Assembly (NCBI RefSeq): GCF_011420305.2
Contig: NZ_CP061769.1
Location: 186,001-250,000 of the forward strand
Reading direction: 5' to 3'
Length of the DNA stretch: 64,000 nucleotides
Origin: Nocardioides ochotonae
GTDB lineage: Bacteria > Actinomycetota > Actinomycetes > Propionibacteriales > Nocardioidaceae
Positions 34,328 through 42,535 of the stretch are shown here, piece after piece (positions within the stretch are counted from its first letter, which is position 1; each line of letters starts with the position of its first letter). The notes beneath the pieces were generated by a model. That model searched no databases, was not told the origin of the DNA, and saw nothing but the letters and a program-made list of their open reading frames with translations. The translations under genes and the position numbers were made by a program.

Positions 34328-35935
34328 CTTGATCGCCTTCTCGGCCCCGGCCCCGGTGAGGGCGCGGACCTCGAGCTCGGTGTAGCGGTCCTCGGCGGTG
34401 GGCTCGCGCGAGCTCACCGTCCCCAGCCAGCCGAGGAAGAACCCGAGCGGGATGGAGACCAGGCCGGGGTTCTCCAGCGGGAACCAGGAGATGTCGATGC
34501 TGGCGGGCAGCAGCGAGAGGTTCTCGCCCTCCGGGCTGACCTTGCCGGAGGTGACCGGCGAGAAGAAGACCAGGCCGACGGCGGAGATCAGGCCGCCGTA
34601 GATGCTCCAGATCGCGCCGCGGGTGTTGAAGCGGCGCCAGAACATGTTGTAGACGATCGCCGGCAGGTTGGCCGAGGCCGCGACCGCGAAGGCCAGCGCG
34701 ACCAGGAACGCGATGTTGAGGTTCTGCGCCGGGATAGCCAGCAGGATCGCCACCAGGCCGATGACGCCGGCCGCGATCCGGGTCACCCGGATCTCCTCGT
34801 TCTCGGTGGCGGTCCCGTTGCGGATCACGTTGTTGTAGATGTCGTGGGCCACCGAGGCCGACGAGGTCAGCACCAGGCCGGCGACCACCGCGAGGATCGT
34901 CGCGAACGCCACGGCCGCGATCAGTGCCAGCAGGACGGCGCCTCCGGTCGAGCCGGCTCCGCCGCCCACCGCCTCGGCCAGCTTCGGTGAGGCCAGGTTG
35001 CCGGCCGCGTCGAGCTTGCTGGTGTCGAGCAGCGCCGCGGCGCCGAAGCCGAGCACCAGCGTGAAGAGGTAGAACACGCCGATCAGGCCGATCGCCCACA
35101 GCACCGACTTGCGGGCGTCGCGGGAGGTCGGGACGGTGTAGAAGCGGATCAGGATGTGCGGCAGGCCCGCCGTACCGAGGACCAGGGCGATGCCGAGGCT
35201 GAGGAAGTCGAGCTTGCTGGTCAGGTCGGCGCCGTAGCGCAGCCCCGGCTCCAGGAACGCCGCTCCGGCGCCGGACTCGCTGGCGGCGCTGCCGAGCAGG
35301 TCGGAGAGGTTGAAGTCGAACTTCGCCAGCACCAGGATCACGATCAGCGCCGAGCCGGCCATCAGCAGCACGGCCTTGACGATCTGCACCCAGGTGGTGC
35401 CCTTCATCCCGCCGACGGTGACGTAGAAGACCATCAGGGCGCCGACGACCGCGATCGTGAGGTTCTTGGTGACCTGGCTGTCGACGCCCAGCAGCAGCGC
35501 GACGAGCGCGCCGGCACCGACCATCTGGGCCAGCAGGTAGAAGATCGAGACCACGACCGTCGAGGTCGCCGCGGCCATCCGCACCGGCTTCTGGCGCATC
35601 CGGAAGGCCAGCTGGTCGGCCATCGTGTAGCGCCCGGAGTTGCGCAGCATCTCCGCGACCAGCAGCAGCGCCACCAGCCAGGCGACCAGGAAGCCGATGG
35701 AGTAGAGGAAGCCGTCGTAGCCGTAGAGGGCGATGGCGCCGGAGATGCCGAGGAACGACGCCGCCGACATGTAGTCGCCGCCGATCGCGAGCCCGTTCTG
35801 GAAGCCGGAGAAGCTGCGGCCGCCGGCGTAGAAGTCGGCGGTGCCGGAGGACTGTCGGCTGGCCCAGAACGTGATCCCGACCGTCAGCGCGACGACGGCG
35901 AGGAACAGCAGCGTGGTGAGGACCTGACTGTCCAT
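34322..35935 (-). CDS. Cation/acetate symporter (SSS family, ActP/MctC-like)
   Basis: Sodium:solute symporter of 537 aa with about 13 helices. DFYAGGRSFSGFQNGLAIGGDYMSAASFLG is the acetate/monocarboxylate branch signature, and YTVPTSRDARKSVLWA is typical. Upstream DUF485 and downstream acs identify acetate (or pyruvate/propionate) as the likely substrate. A second symporter at 37763 is a paralogue. Confidence 0.92.
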   Translation of the reverse strand: MDSQVLTTLLFLAVVALTVGITFWASRQSSGTADFYAGGRSFSGFQNGLAIGGDYMSAASFLGISGAIALYGYDGFLYSIGFLVAWLVALLLVAEMLRNSGRYTMADQLAFRMRQKPVRMAAATSTVVVSIFYLLAQMVGAGALVALLLGVDSQVTKNLTIAVVGALMVFYVTVGGMKGTTWVQIVKAVLLMAGSALIVILVLAKFDFNLSDLLGSAASESGAGAAFLEPGLRYGADLTSKLDFLSLGIALVLGTAGLPHILIRFYTVPTSRDARKSVLWAIGLIGVFYLFTLVLGFGAAALLDTSKLDAAGNLASPKLAEAVGGGAGSTGGAVLLALIAAVAFATILAVVAGLVLTSSASVAHDIYNNVIRNGTATENEEIRVTRIAAGVIGLVAILLAIPAQNLNIAFLVALAFAVAASANLPAIVYNMFWRRFNTRGAIWSIYGGLISAVGLVFFSPVTSGKVSPEGENLSLLPASIDISWFPLENPGLVSIPLGFFLGWLGTVSSREPTAEDRYTELEVRALTGAGAEKAIKH

Positions 35936-35936
35936 C

Positions 35937-36299
35937 TCAGCCCTCCCGTCCGATGGTGGTGCGGCCCTCGAGGGCGGCGATGTACTCCTCGTCGAGCTGG
36001 CGGGCCAGCGGGTCGAGGCGAGCGGAGGAGAAGCGGCTGTAGAGCCAGGCGAGGAGGAAGGTCGTCACGAACTGCAGCAGCCCGAAGACGAGCGCGACGT
36101 TGATGTTGCCGATGAGCTTGTGGGCCATGAAGTCCCCGGCCCAGTTGGAGAGGACGACATAGAGCAGGTACCAGACGAGGAACGCCACCGTCGCCGGGAA
36201 CACGAAGCCGCGGTAGCGGCTGCGCAGCTCGGTGAACTCGGGGCGTTCGTGGAGGTCGTCGTAGATCGGATCGTGGCGCGCGGGCTGGTCGGTGGACAC
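35937..36299 (-). CDS. DUF485 membrane protein (YjcH-like)
   Basis: A 120 aa protein with two helices (FVFPATVAFLVWYLLYVVLSNW and NVALVFGLLQFVTTFLLAWLYSRF), the standard DUF485 layout that accompanies acetate symporters. It ends one base before the symporter ATG. The GTG has a GGAAGGGG ribosome site, and a Crp-like box lies 25 bp upstream. It probably assists or stabilises the symporter. Confidence 0.9.
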   Translation of the reverse strand: MSTDQPARHDPIYDDLHERPEFTELRSRYRGFVFPATVAFLVWYLLYVVLSNWAGDFMAHKLIGNINVALVFGLLQFVTTFLLAWLYSRFSSARLDPLARQLDEEYIAALEGRTTIGREG

Positions 36300-36324
36300 G
36301 GGAGCCCCTTCCGGTGAGCGGTGA

Positions 36325-36340
36325 CGTGATCGCCGTCACA
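36325..36340. promoter_or_regulatory. Crp/GlxR box ahead of the acetate operon
   Basis: CGTGATCGCCGTCACA matches TGTGA-N6-TCACA at 9 of 10 fixed positions. It is centred 33 bp from the DUF485 GTG. GlxR/Crp control of acetate uptake and acs is established in corynebacteria and mycobacteria; here it is inferred. Confidence 0.58.
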
Positions 36341-36488
36341 GTAGGAGCGCCCACCCCTAGCGCGGCACGACCGGACGCGGGCCGCGCGCTCAGCGGCGCC
36401 CGTCGTCGGTGAGCGGTCGGATCGCCGCGACGAGCGGTCACGCCACTCGTCCTCTGGGCGCGGGTGGAGGGTCAGGTCCGGCTCGGCC

Positions 36489-36550
36489 GATAGTCCGCCA
36501 CACAGCGGTCGCTCCTGAGGAAGATCACGACACCTGTGTGGCGGACTATC
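36489..36550. repeat. 17-bp perfect inverted repeat with interlocked second repeat
   Basis: GATAGTCCGCCACACAG (36489-36505) and its exact complement (36534-36550) flank 28 bp. Within the spacer GCTCCTGAG (36511-36519) is the complement of CTCAGGAGC at 36562-36570, giving an A-B-A'-B' order. It sits just after the PucR stop codon and 190 bp before the acetate operon start. Confidence 0.85.
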
Positions 36551-36562
36551 TCGTCGGGGGAC

Positions 36563-37741
36563 TCAGGAGCCGCGCTCCTCCTCCGGGGGTACGCCGAGGG
36601 CGACGACCAGCTCCAGCACGCTCCGCGGGTCGGTGAGCCGGTCCCCGAAGAGCTCGCGCAGCTGCCCGACGCGGTAGCGGACGGTCTGCGGGTGCACGAA
36701 CAGCTCCTCGGCGACGGCGTCGCGGCGGCCCTGGTGCAGCAGCCACGAGCGCAGCGTCTCGGTGAGCCGGGCGGCGGTCGCGGGGCGCAGGTCGGCGAGC
36801 GGGGCCAGGGCGCGGGCGCGCAGCTCGGCCAGCGCCTCGGGGTCGGCGGTCAGCACCAGCTCGGGCAGGTGGTCCTCGGTGTCGCCGCCATCGGGGAGCA
36901 GGCCGCTGCCGAGGGCCCGGCGCGCGCGCTCCAGCGAGACCCGCACCGCCGTCCACGGCTGGGCGGGACCGGCCACCGCGCCGGTCGCCTTCAGCGCCTT
37001 GGACAGCGTGCCGCGGGCGTGGCCGTGCACGTCGGGGACCAGCACGAGGGTGCGGCCCGGCAGGCCCGCGACGTCCTCGGAGTACTCCAGGGTGCCCGGC
37101 GGCAGCGCCGTGAGCGCGCGGCGTACCTCCGCCTCGGGCACCAGCACCGCGGTCAGCGTCGTCGGCGGCTCCCACAGCGCGGTGGCCGCGGCCTCGCGGA
37201 CCGCCTCGAGGGAGCTGTCGCTCAGCAGCAGGTGGATCATCCGGTCGCGCAGCCGCTGGCGCAGCAGCCGCGAGCTGGTGAGCTCGTCGGTGTGCCCGGC
37301 CACGCTGGCCGCGGAGAGCTCGTCGATGTAGGCGAACACCACCCCAGCCAGTCCGGCCACCAGGTCGGCGGGGGCGTCGAGACGCACCGCGGTCGCCGAG
37401 ATGTGCTCCCAGCAGACCCGGGCGCCGATGCGGAAGGCCGCGAGCAGCGCGTCGACCGTGCGTCCGCTGCGCGCCTCGCCGCGGCCGAGCTGGTAGGAGT
37501 AGTCCTTCGCCAGGGCGGTCGGCTCCGCGGCGTTCTCGACCTCCTGGTCGAGCAGGTCCACGAAGCCGGTCAGCGCCAGCTGCACCGAACGGCGGATCTT
37601 GGCGCCCATCGGCCCGCTGAGCGCGTTCGCATAGCTCGGCACCTCCGCGATGATCGTGCGGACGGCGAGCGCCGCGACGTCGGGCAGCCGCTCGCGCAGC
37701 GCCGCGACCAGCGGGGCGGGGTACGCCGGGATCTCGGTCAT
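36563..37741 (-). CDS. PucR-family transcriptional regulator
   Basis: A 392 aa regulator of the PucR/CdaR type. The central GGDEF-like region is degenerate, and the C-terminal HTH is the diagnostic LRSWLLHQGRRDAVAEELFVHPQTVRYRVGQLRELFG. Members control purine, sugar-acid or acetate genes; the location between two symporter operons suggests carbon-source control here. The ATG follows a TAGGAT box eight bases upstream. Confidence 0.9.
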   Translation of the reverse strand: MTEIPAYPAPLVAALRERLPDVAALAVRTIIAEVPSYANALSGPMGAKIRRSVQLALTGFVDLLDQEVENAAEPTALAKDYSYQLGRGEARSGRTVDALLAAFRIGARVCWEHISATAVRLDAPADLVAGLAGVVFAYIDELSAASVAGHTDELTSSRLLRQRLRDRMIHLLLSDSSLEAVREAAATALWEPPTTLTAVLVPEAEVRRALTALPPGTLEYSEDVAGLPGRTLVLVPDVHGHARGTLSKALKATGAVAGPAQPWTAVRVSLERARRALGSGLLPDGGDTEDHLPELVLTADPEALAELRARALAPLADLRPATAARLTETLRSWLLHQGRRDAVAEELFVHPQTVRYRVGQLRELFGDRLTDPRSVLELVVALGVPPEEERGS

Positions 37742-37762
37742 CGCGCTCGATCCTAGGGCGCG

Positions 37763-39283
37763 TCAGGCCCGGTCGAGCCCGAGCGCCTCCGGCGCGTGGA
37801 GGCGCACCATCAGCTGCCGGGTGTGGGGCGGGACCCGGCCGGGGGTGAGCAGGCTGCCGGCGATCATCGCGGCCGCGGCCAGCGGCACCGTCCACGCGGC
37901 AGGTTGGGCGAGCAGCACGCCGCCCCAGCCGCCGACGGGCTCGCCGGCGAGGGTGTGGGCCACCGCGACCGCCGAGCCGAGCCCGCCGAGCACCAGGCCC
38001 GCGATGGCGCCGACGTCGGTGAGCCGCCACCACCAGATGCCGAGCAGCAGCAGCGGCCCGAACGTCGAGGCGGCCACGGCGAAGGCCAGCCCGACGACGC
38101 GCGCCACCCCGACGTGCGGGGCGGCCAGCGCGGTCAGCACCGGCACCGACACCGCGAGCACCGCGCCCAGGCGGAACGCGGTGACCCCGTCGATGCGGCG
38201 CCCGCGCGGCCCGCGGCTGGTGACGTCCTGGCTCAGCACGCCGGCGACCGCGATCACCAGGCCCGAGGCGGTGGACAGGAACGCCGCGAACGCGCCGGCC
38301 GTCACCAGCCCGGTGAGCACCTCGCCGCCCAGCCCGGAGAGCATCAGCCGCGGCAGCTCCAGCACGATCACGTCCGTGGCCGGTCCGGTCTGCTCGGGCG
38401 CGTAGACGCGGCCGAGCGCGCCGTACACCGGGGGCAGCAGGTAGAAGCCGCCGAGCAGCGCCAGCACCACGAGCGTCGTACGACGCGCCGCCCGCCCGTC
38501 GGGGTTGGTGTAGAACCGCACGACCACGTGCGGCAGGCCCATCGTGCCCAGGAACGTCGCCAGGATCAGCGAGTACGTCGTGTACAGCCCGGCCCCGCCG
38601 CCGTCGCCCGCGAGCGGGGCCGACCATGCGGTGTCGCCGCCTCCGCGGGCGCCGGGCGAGCCGTCGCCGAGCCACACCGCCAGCAGGACCGCCAGCGGCA
38701 CGAGGAGCGCGGTGAGCTTGAGCCAGTACTGGAAGGCCTGGACGAAGGTGATGCTGCGCATCCCGCCGGAGGTGACGTTGGCCAGCACGATCACCCCCAC
38801 CAGCACCGGCCCCACCCAGCTCGGTGCACCGATCGCGGAGCGCAGCGTGATGCCGGCGCCCTGGAACTGCGGCAGCAGGTAGAGCCAGCCGATCGCCACC
38901 ACCAGCAGCGAGCACATCGCCCGCACCGGGCGGGAGGCCAGCCGCGCCTCGGCGAAGTCGGGCAGCGTGTAGGCGCCGCTGCGGCGCAGCGGCGCGGCGA
39001 CGAGCACCAGCAGCACGAGGTAGCCGGCGGTCCAGCCGATCGGGTACCAGAGCATGTCGGCGCCGAAGGCCAGCACCAGGCCGGCGACACCGAGGAACGA
39101 GGCCGCCGAGAGGTACTCGCCGCTGATCGCGGAGGCGTTGAGGCGCGGGTTGACCGAGCGGGAGGCGACCATGAAGTCGCTGGTCGTGCGCGAGATGCGC
39201 AGCCCCCAGGTGCCGATCGCGAGGGTGGCCACGGTGACTGCGGTGATCGCGACGATGCCGGGCACCGCGTCGAGGCTGCTCAC
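37763..39283 (-). CDS. Second sodium:solute symporter (SSS family)
   Basis: A 506 aa transporter paralogous to the acetate symporter. SDFMVASRSVNPRLNASAISGEYLSAASFLG, MGLPHVVVRFYTNPDGRAARR and the long helix series place it in the same branch. The GTG overlaps the stop of a small DUF485-like gene. It lies downstream of a LytS/LytTR system in one operon, which suggests inducer-controlled uptake of a monocarboxylate. The exact substrate is unknown. Confidence 0.88.
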   Translation of the reverse strand: MSSLDAVPGIVAITAVTVATLAIGTWGLRISRTTSDFMVASRSVNPRLNASAISGEYLSAASFLGVAGLVLAFGADMLWYPIGWTAGYLVLLVLVAAPLRRSGAYTLPDFAEARLASRPVRAMCSLLVVAIGWLYLLPQFQGAGITLRSAIGAPSWVGPVLVGVIVLANVTSGGMRSITFVQAFQYWLKLTALLVPLAVLLAVWLGDGSPGARGGGDTAWSAPLAGDGGGAGLYTTYSLILATFLGTMGLPHVVVRFYTNPDGRAARRTTLVVLALLGGFYLLPPVYGALGRVYAPEQTGPATDVIVLELPRLMLSGLGGEVLTGLVTAGAFAAFLSTASGLVIAVAGVLSQDVTSRGPRGRRIDGVTAFRLGAVLAVSVPVLTALAAPHVGVARVVGLAFAVAASTFGPLLLLGIWWWRLTDVGAIAGLVLGGLGSAVAVAHTLAGEPVGGWGGVLLAQPAAWTVPLAAAAMIAGSLLTPGRVPPHTRQLMVRLHAPEALGLDRA

Positions 39284-39657
39284 TCCCCGGCCTCGCTCAT
39301 CAGCTCGGCGAACGCCCGCTCGTTGCGCTCCGCGCGGCGGACGTACCACCAGCCGAGGACGACCAGGAACGGGTAGACGAGCACGCCCAGCACCAGCCAG
39401 GACAGCGGCATCCCGGCGACCTCGACGTCGGCGAGGGAGGGGATCAGGTGGAAGGCGAGCGGCAGCAGCCCGACGGTGAGCAGCAGGACGGTGAGCACCC
39501 GCAGCGCCAGCCAGAGCTGCTCGCGCAGCAGCGAGCCGAGGTAGAGGCTCCCGAGCCGGGTGCCGGCGTCGATGGCCCCGGCCCGCGACGGGGAGGCGGT
39601 ACGCCGCCGGGGCGGGCCGGTCACGCGGACGCGCGCCGGGCGCGAGGTCTCGCTCAC
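39280..39657 (-). CDS. Small two-helix membrane protein, DUF485-like partner of the symporter
   Basis: A 125 aa protein with two helices (LALRVLTVLLLTVGLLPLAFHLIPSL and PLSWLVLGVLVYPFLVVLGWWYVRRAERNERAFAELM). Position before an SSS symporter and the RRAERNERAF tail parallel DUF485, although the N-terminal half is different and basic. It is joined to both neighbours by GTGA overlaps. The longer open frame to 39852 is rejected. Confidence 0.75.
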   Translation of the reverse strand: MSETSRPARVRVTGPPRRRTASPSRAGAIDAGTRLGSLYLGSLLREQLWLALRVLTVLLLTVGLLPLAFHLIPSLADVEVAGMPLSWLVLGVLVYPFLVVLGWWYVRRAERNERAFAELMSEAGE

Positions 39658-40400
39658 GGGCGCGGCTCCGAGGCCCGGCGCAGCAGCAGGTCGCGCAGCT
39701 CGCGGGTGTGGCGCCGGCTGACCCCGAGCGCGGGGCCACCGGGCCCGCCGACGACCACCGTGCAGCGCCCGGCGTCGGTGCGGACCTCCGTGACGTGGGC
39801 CAACGAGACCAGCAGCGAGCGGTGGATGCGCACGAACCCGGCCGGGCCCCACTCCTCCTCCAGCTGGGAGAGAGGGATCCGCACCAGGTGCGAGGCCTCG
39901 CCGGTGTGCAGCCGCGCGTAGTCGCCCTGCGCCTCGACGTGGGTGATGTCGGCGCGGCGGACGAACCGGGTGACGCCGCCGAGCTCGACGGGCACCTGGA
40001 GGTCGCCGTTCGCCGGCCGGTCGCCGCCGCCGTCGGCGACGCCGGCGACCCGGCGCACCGCCTCGGTGAGGCGTTCGGCGCGTACCGGCTTGAGCACGTA
40101 GTCGACCGCGTGCAGCTCGAAGGCCTCCACCGCGTGTGCCTCGTGGGCGGTGACGAAGACGATCGGCGGCGGGGTGCGGAACCGGGCCAGCACCTGGGCC
40201 AGCTCGAGCCCGGTCAGGCCGGGCATCTGGATGTCGAGGAACACCGCGTCGACCTCGGTCTCGCGCAGCGTGCGCAGGGTCGCGGTCGCGGAGTCGCAGG
40301 TCAGCACGCTCGCGACCCGCGGGTCGCGGCCCAGCAGCCAGGACAGCTCGTCGAGGGCGGGGCGCTCGTCGTCGACGACCAGGACGCGCAGGCCACTCAC
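39654..40400 (-). CDS. LytTR-family response regulator
   Basis: A 248 aa regulator. The receiver domain has VVDDERPALDE and phospho-acceptor Asp56 in VFLDIQMPG, then TAHEAHAVEAF. The LytTR DNA-binding domain carries ADITHVEAQGDYARLHTG, FVRIHRSLLVSLAHV and VSRRHTRELRDLL. The GTG overlaps the kinase stop. It should regulate the operon that contains it, including the downstream symporter, as BtsR and YpdB do for pyruvate-linked transporters. Confidence 0.92.
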   Translation of the reverse strand: MSGLRVLVVDDERPALDELSWLLGRDPRVASVLTCDSATATLRTLRETEVDAVFLDIQMPGLTGLELAQVLARFRTPPPIVFVTAHEAHAVEAFELHAVDYVLKPVRAERLTEAVRRVAGVADGGGDRPANGDLQVPVELGGVTRFVRRADITHVEAQGDYARLHTGEASHLVRIPLSQLEEEWGPAGFVRIHRSLLVSLAHVTEVRTDAGRCTVVVGGPGGPALGVSRRHTRELRDLLLRRASEPRP

Positions 40401-41524
40401 ACCTGCACCCCCGGCGCGAACTTCGGCACCCGTACGACGACGCGGGTGCCGGCGCCCGGCGCGGTCTCGACGACCAGGCCGTGCTCGTCGCCGTAGGCGT
40501 TGCGCAGCCGGGCGTCGACGTTGCCGAGCCCGACCGCGTCGAGGTCCGGCTCGCCCGCGAGCGCGCGGCGTACCCGGTCGGGGTCCTCGCCGATGCCGTC
40601 GTCCTCGACCTCGATCACGCACTCCCGGCCGCGGTCGCTGGCGGTGATCTGGATCCGGCCGCCGGCGTCGCTGCCCTCGAGGCCGTGGCGCACGGCGTTC
40701 TCCACGAGCGGCTGGATGCACAGGAACGGCACCGCGACCGGCAGCACCTCGGGGGCGATGCTCAAGGTGACCTGGAGGCGGTCGCCGAAGCGGGCCTGCT
40801 CGAGGAGCAGGTAGCGCTCGATGCTGCGCAGCTCCTCGGCCAGGGTCGTGTACTCGCCGTGGCGGCGGAAGGAGTAGCGGGTGAAGTCGGCGAACTCCAG
40901 CAGCAGCTCGCGGGCCCGGTCGGGGTCGGTGCGCACGAAGCTGGCGATCGCGCCGAGGGAGTTGTAGATGAAGTGCGGGCTGATCTGGGCCCGCAGCGCG
41001 CGCACCTCGGCCTCCATCAGCCGGGTGCGCGAGGCGTCGAGCTCGGCCAGCTCGAGCTGGCTGGAGACCCAGGCGGCGACCTCGTCGGTGGCGCGGGCCA
41101 GGCCGGCGGTGGGGTACGGCGCGAAGGCCAGCAGCGAGCCGACGATCCGCTCGTCGACGACCAGCGGGCTGGCGATCGCGGTCCGCACGGGGCAGCCGGG
41201 CTCGGTGCAGGGCAGGTCGGCCCGCTCGAAGCTGCGGGTGCCGCCGGCCTCGGTGGTGGCGGCCACCAGGCGGGGCACCCGGTCGGCGTGGTGCTGCCCG
41301 GCGCCGTCCCAGGCGAGCACGGAGACGGGGTCGGTGATCGCGAGGGCGGGGGTGCCGAGCAGGGAGCGCAGGTGCCGGATCGAGCGCTGGGCGCTGTCGG
41401 CGGTGAGCCCGGCGCGCAGGGCGGGGCTGGCCAGCGAGGCCTGATGGAGCGTGCGGAACGTCGCGCGGTCGGCCTCCGTGCCCAAGTGCCGACGGCGCCA
41501 CGGACGACTGGTCGGGCCCCTCAT
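40397..41524 (-). CDS. LytS-type sensor histidine kinase with a soluble sensor
   Basis: A 375 aa kinase with no membrane helices. Residues about 45-160 look GAF-like and include the cysteine pair PCTEPGC (106-111) that could bind a metal or respond to redox. The His_kinase domain has phospho-acceptor His184 (AQISPHFIYNSL) and HATPase motifs VENAVRHGL and EVEDDGIGE. Unlike BtsS and YpdA it lacks a membrane 5TM domain, so it would sense an intracellular signal. Partner LytTR gene overlaps by four bases. Confidence 0.9.
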   Translation of the reverse strand: MRGPTSRPWRRRHLGTEADRATFRTLHQASLASPALRAGLTADSAQRSIRHLRSLLGTPALAITDPVSVLAWDGAGQHHADRVPRLVAATTEAGGTRSFERADLPCTEPGCPVRTAIASPLVVDERIVGSLLAFAPYPTAGLARATDEVAAWVSSQLELAELDASRTRLMEAEVRALRAQISPHFIYNSLGAIASFVRTDPDRARELLLEFADFTRYSFRRHGEYTTLAEELRSIERYLLLEQARFGDRLQVTLSIAPEVLPVAVPFLCIQPLVENAVRHGLEGSDAGGRIQITASDRGRECVIEVEDDGIGEDPDRVRRALAGEPDLDAVGLGNVDARLRNAYGDEHGLVVETAPGAGTRVVVRVPKFAPGVQV

Positions 41525-41569
41525 GGCCTCATCCTGACCGCACCATGCCCTCCCCATGCGTCTCCCCGC

Positions 41570-41613
41570 CCCGCGAGTCGCGCAACCACCAGGGCCGACT
41601 CGGCGAAGGGGGT
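41570..41613. repeat. Two-unit array of the 22-bp repeat (family B)
   Basis: Two units (41570-41591 and 41592-41613) match the array at 1909-1974, sharing GCGCAACCAC and AGGGCCGACTCGGCGA. The last base is the first base of the stop codon of the methyltransferase on the minus strand. Confidence 0.72.
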
Positions 41614-42488
41614 CAGCGGAAGTCGATGAGGAGGAGGTCGGTGTCGGTGCCGTCGAGGGGGCCGGAGGGGGCCTGCTTGCGTGGTGAGCGGTGGGTGTGG
41701 GGATCGTCGGGCGGCGGCGCGGGGTCGGAGCCGAAGCCGACCGCCGGCGTCCGGCCGGGGCCCTCGGTGACGGTCGCGCGGTAGCAGCGCGCGGTGTAGG
41801 GCAGCTGCATGCCGTCGACCCCGCGGCGGCCGTAGTCGTCGTAGAGCTCGACCACCTCGGCGAGCTTGGCCTCGCGCTCGGCCTCCTCGAGGGTGGCGAT
41901 GTTGGAGCGCGAGCAGGCCAGGTCGACCACGCTCGTCCGGTCGAGGCGCTGCCAGTGCCGGAACGCCGCCTCCTCCACGAACCCGAAGTGCGGCGACATG
42001 ACCACCGCCTGCGCCAGGTCGTCGCGCTGCTCCTGGTCGCCGATCAGCCGGCTCAGCCGACGCACCCAGGGGATGGTGAGGTCGGGCTGGTTCCACACCA
42101 GCGCGAGCCGCCCGCCGGGGCGCAGGACCCGCGCGATCTCGGGCAGGGCCTGGTCGGCGTCGAACCAGTGGAAGGCCTGCGCGCACGCCACCACGTCGAC
42201 GGAGCGGTCCGCCACCGGCAGGTCCTCGGCCGCCGCGACCGCGGTGCGTACGTCGGGGAGCCGGGCGGAGAGACGGGCCAGCATCTCCTCGTCGGGATCG
42301 GTGGCGAGCACGTCGTGGCCACGCTCGACGAGCCGCGTGGTCAGCAGCCCGGTGCCCGCGCCGAGCTCGAGCACCGTGGCGGGCCGCTCGCCGGTCAGCC
42401 AGGAGACCGCGGCCTCCGGGTAGGAGGGGCGGCCGCGGTCGTAGGAGTCGGCCACGGAGCCGAACGAGCGGGCTGGAAGGTCACTCAT
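41613..42488 (-). CDS. Class I SAM-dependent methyltransferase
   Basis: A 291 aa methyltransferase of the type-11 group. SAM-binding motif VLELGAGTGLLTTRL, acidic loop ATDPDEEML, AAAEDLPVADRSVDVV and FHWFDADQALPEIARVLRPGG are all present. The substrate is unknown. A 45-residue Pro/Asp/His-rich tail follows the expected end of the domain (PAVGFGSDPAPPPDDPHTHR), which relatives generally lack. ATG with TAGGGT seven bases upstream. The 3' end abuts a family B repeat. Confidence 0.88.
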   Translation of the reverse strand: MSDLPARSFGSVADSYDRGRPSYPEAAVSWLTGERPATVLELGAGTGLLTTRLVERGHDVLATDPDEEMLARLSARLPDVRTAVAAAEDLPVADRSVDVVACAQAFHWFDADQALPEIARVLRPGGRLALVWNQPDLTIPWVRRLSRLIGDQEQRDDLAQAVVMSPHFGFVEEAAFRHWQRLDRTSVVDLACSRSNIATLEEAEREAKLAEVVELYDDYGRRGVDGMQLPYTARCYRATVTEGPGRTPAVGFGSDPAPPPDDPHTHRSPRKQAPSGPLDGTDTDLLLIDFR

Positions 42489-42495
42489 CCCCTCG

Positions 42496-42501
42496 ACCCT
42501 A
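42496..42501 (-). promoter_or_regulatory. -10 box of the methyltransferase gene
   Basis: TAGGGT on the minus strand, seven bases before the ATG. Confidence 0.42.
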
Positions 42502-42521
42502 ACCCCGCGGCGGGTCCCCAG

Positions 42522-42527
42522 TAGCGT
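42522..42527 (+). promoter_or_regulatory. -10 box of the Fic-like gene
   Basis: TAGCGT on the plus strand, eight bases before the GTG at 42536. Back to back with the methyltransferase box in a 47-bp divergent gap. Confidence 0.4.
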
Positions 42528-42535
42528 GTCCCGGC

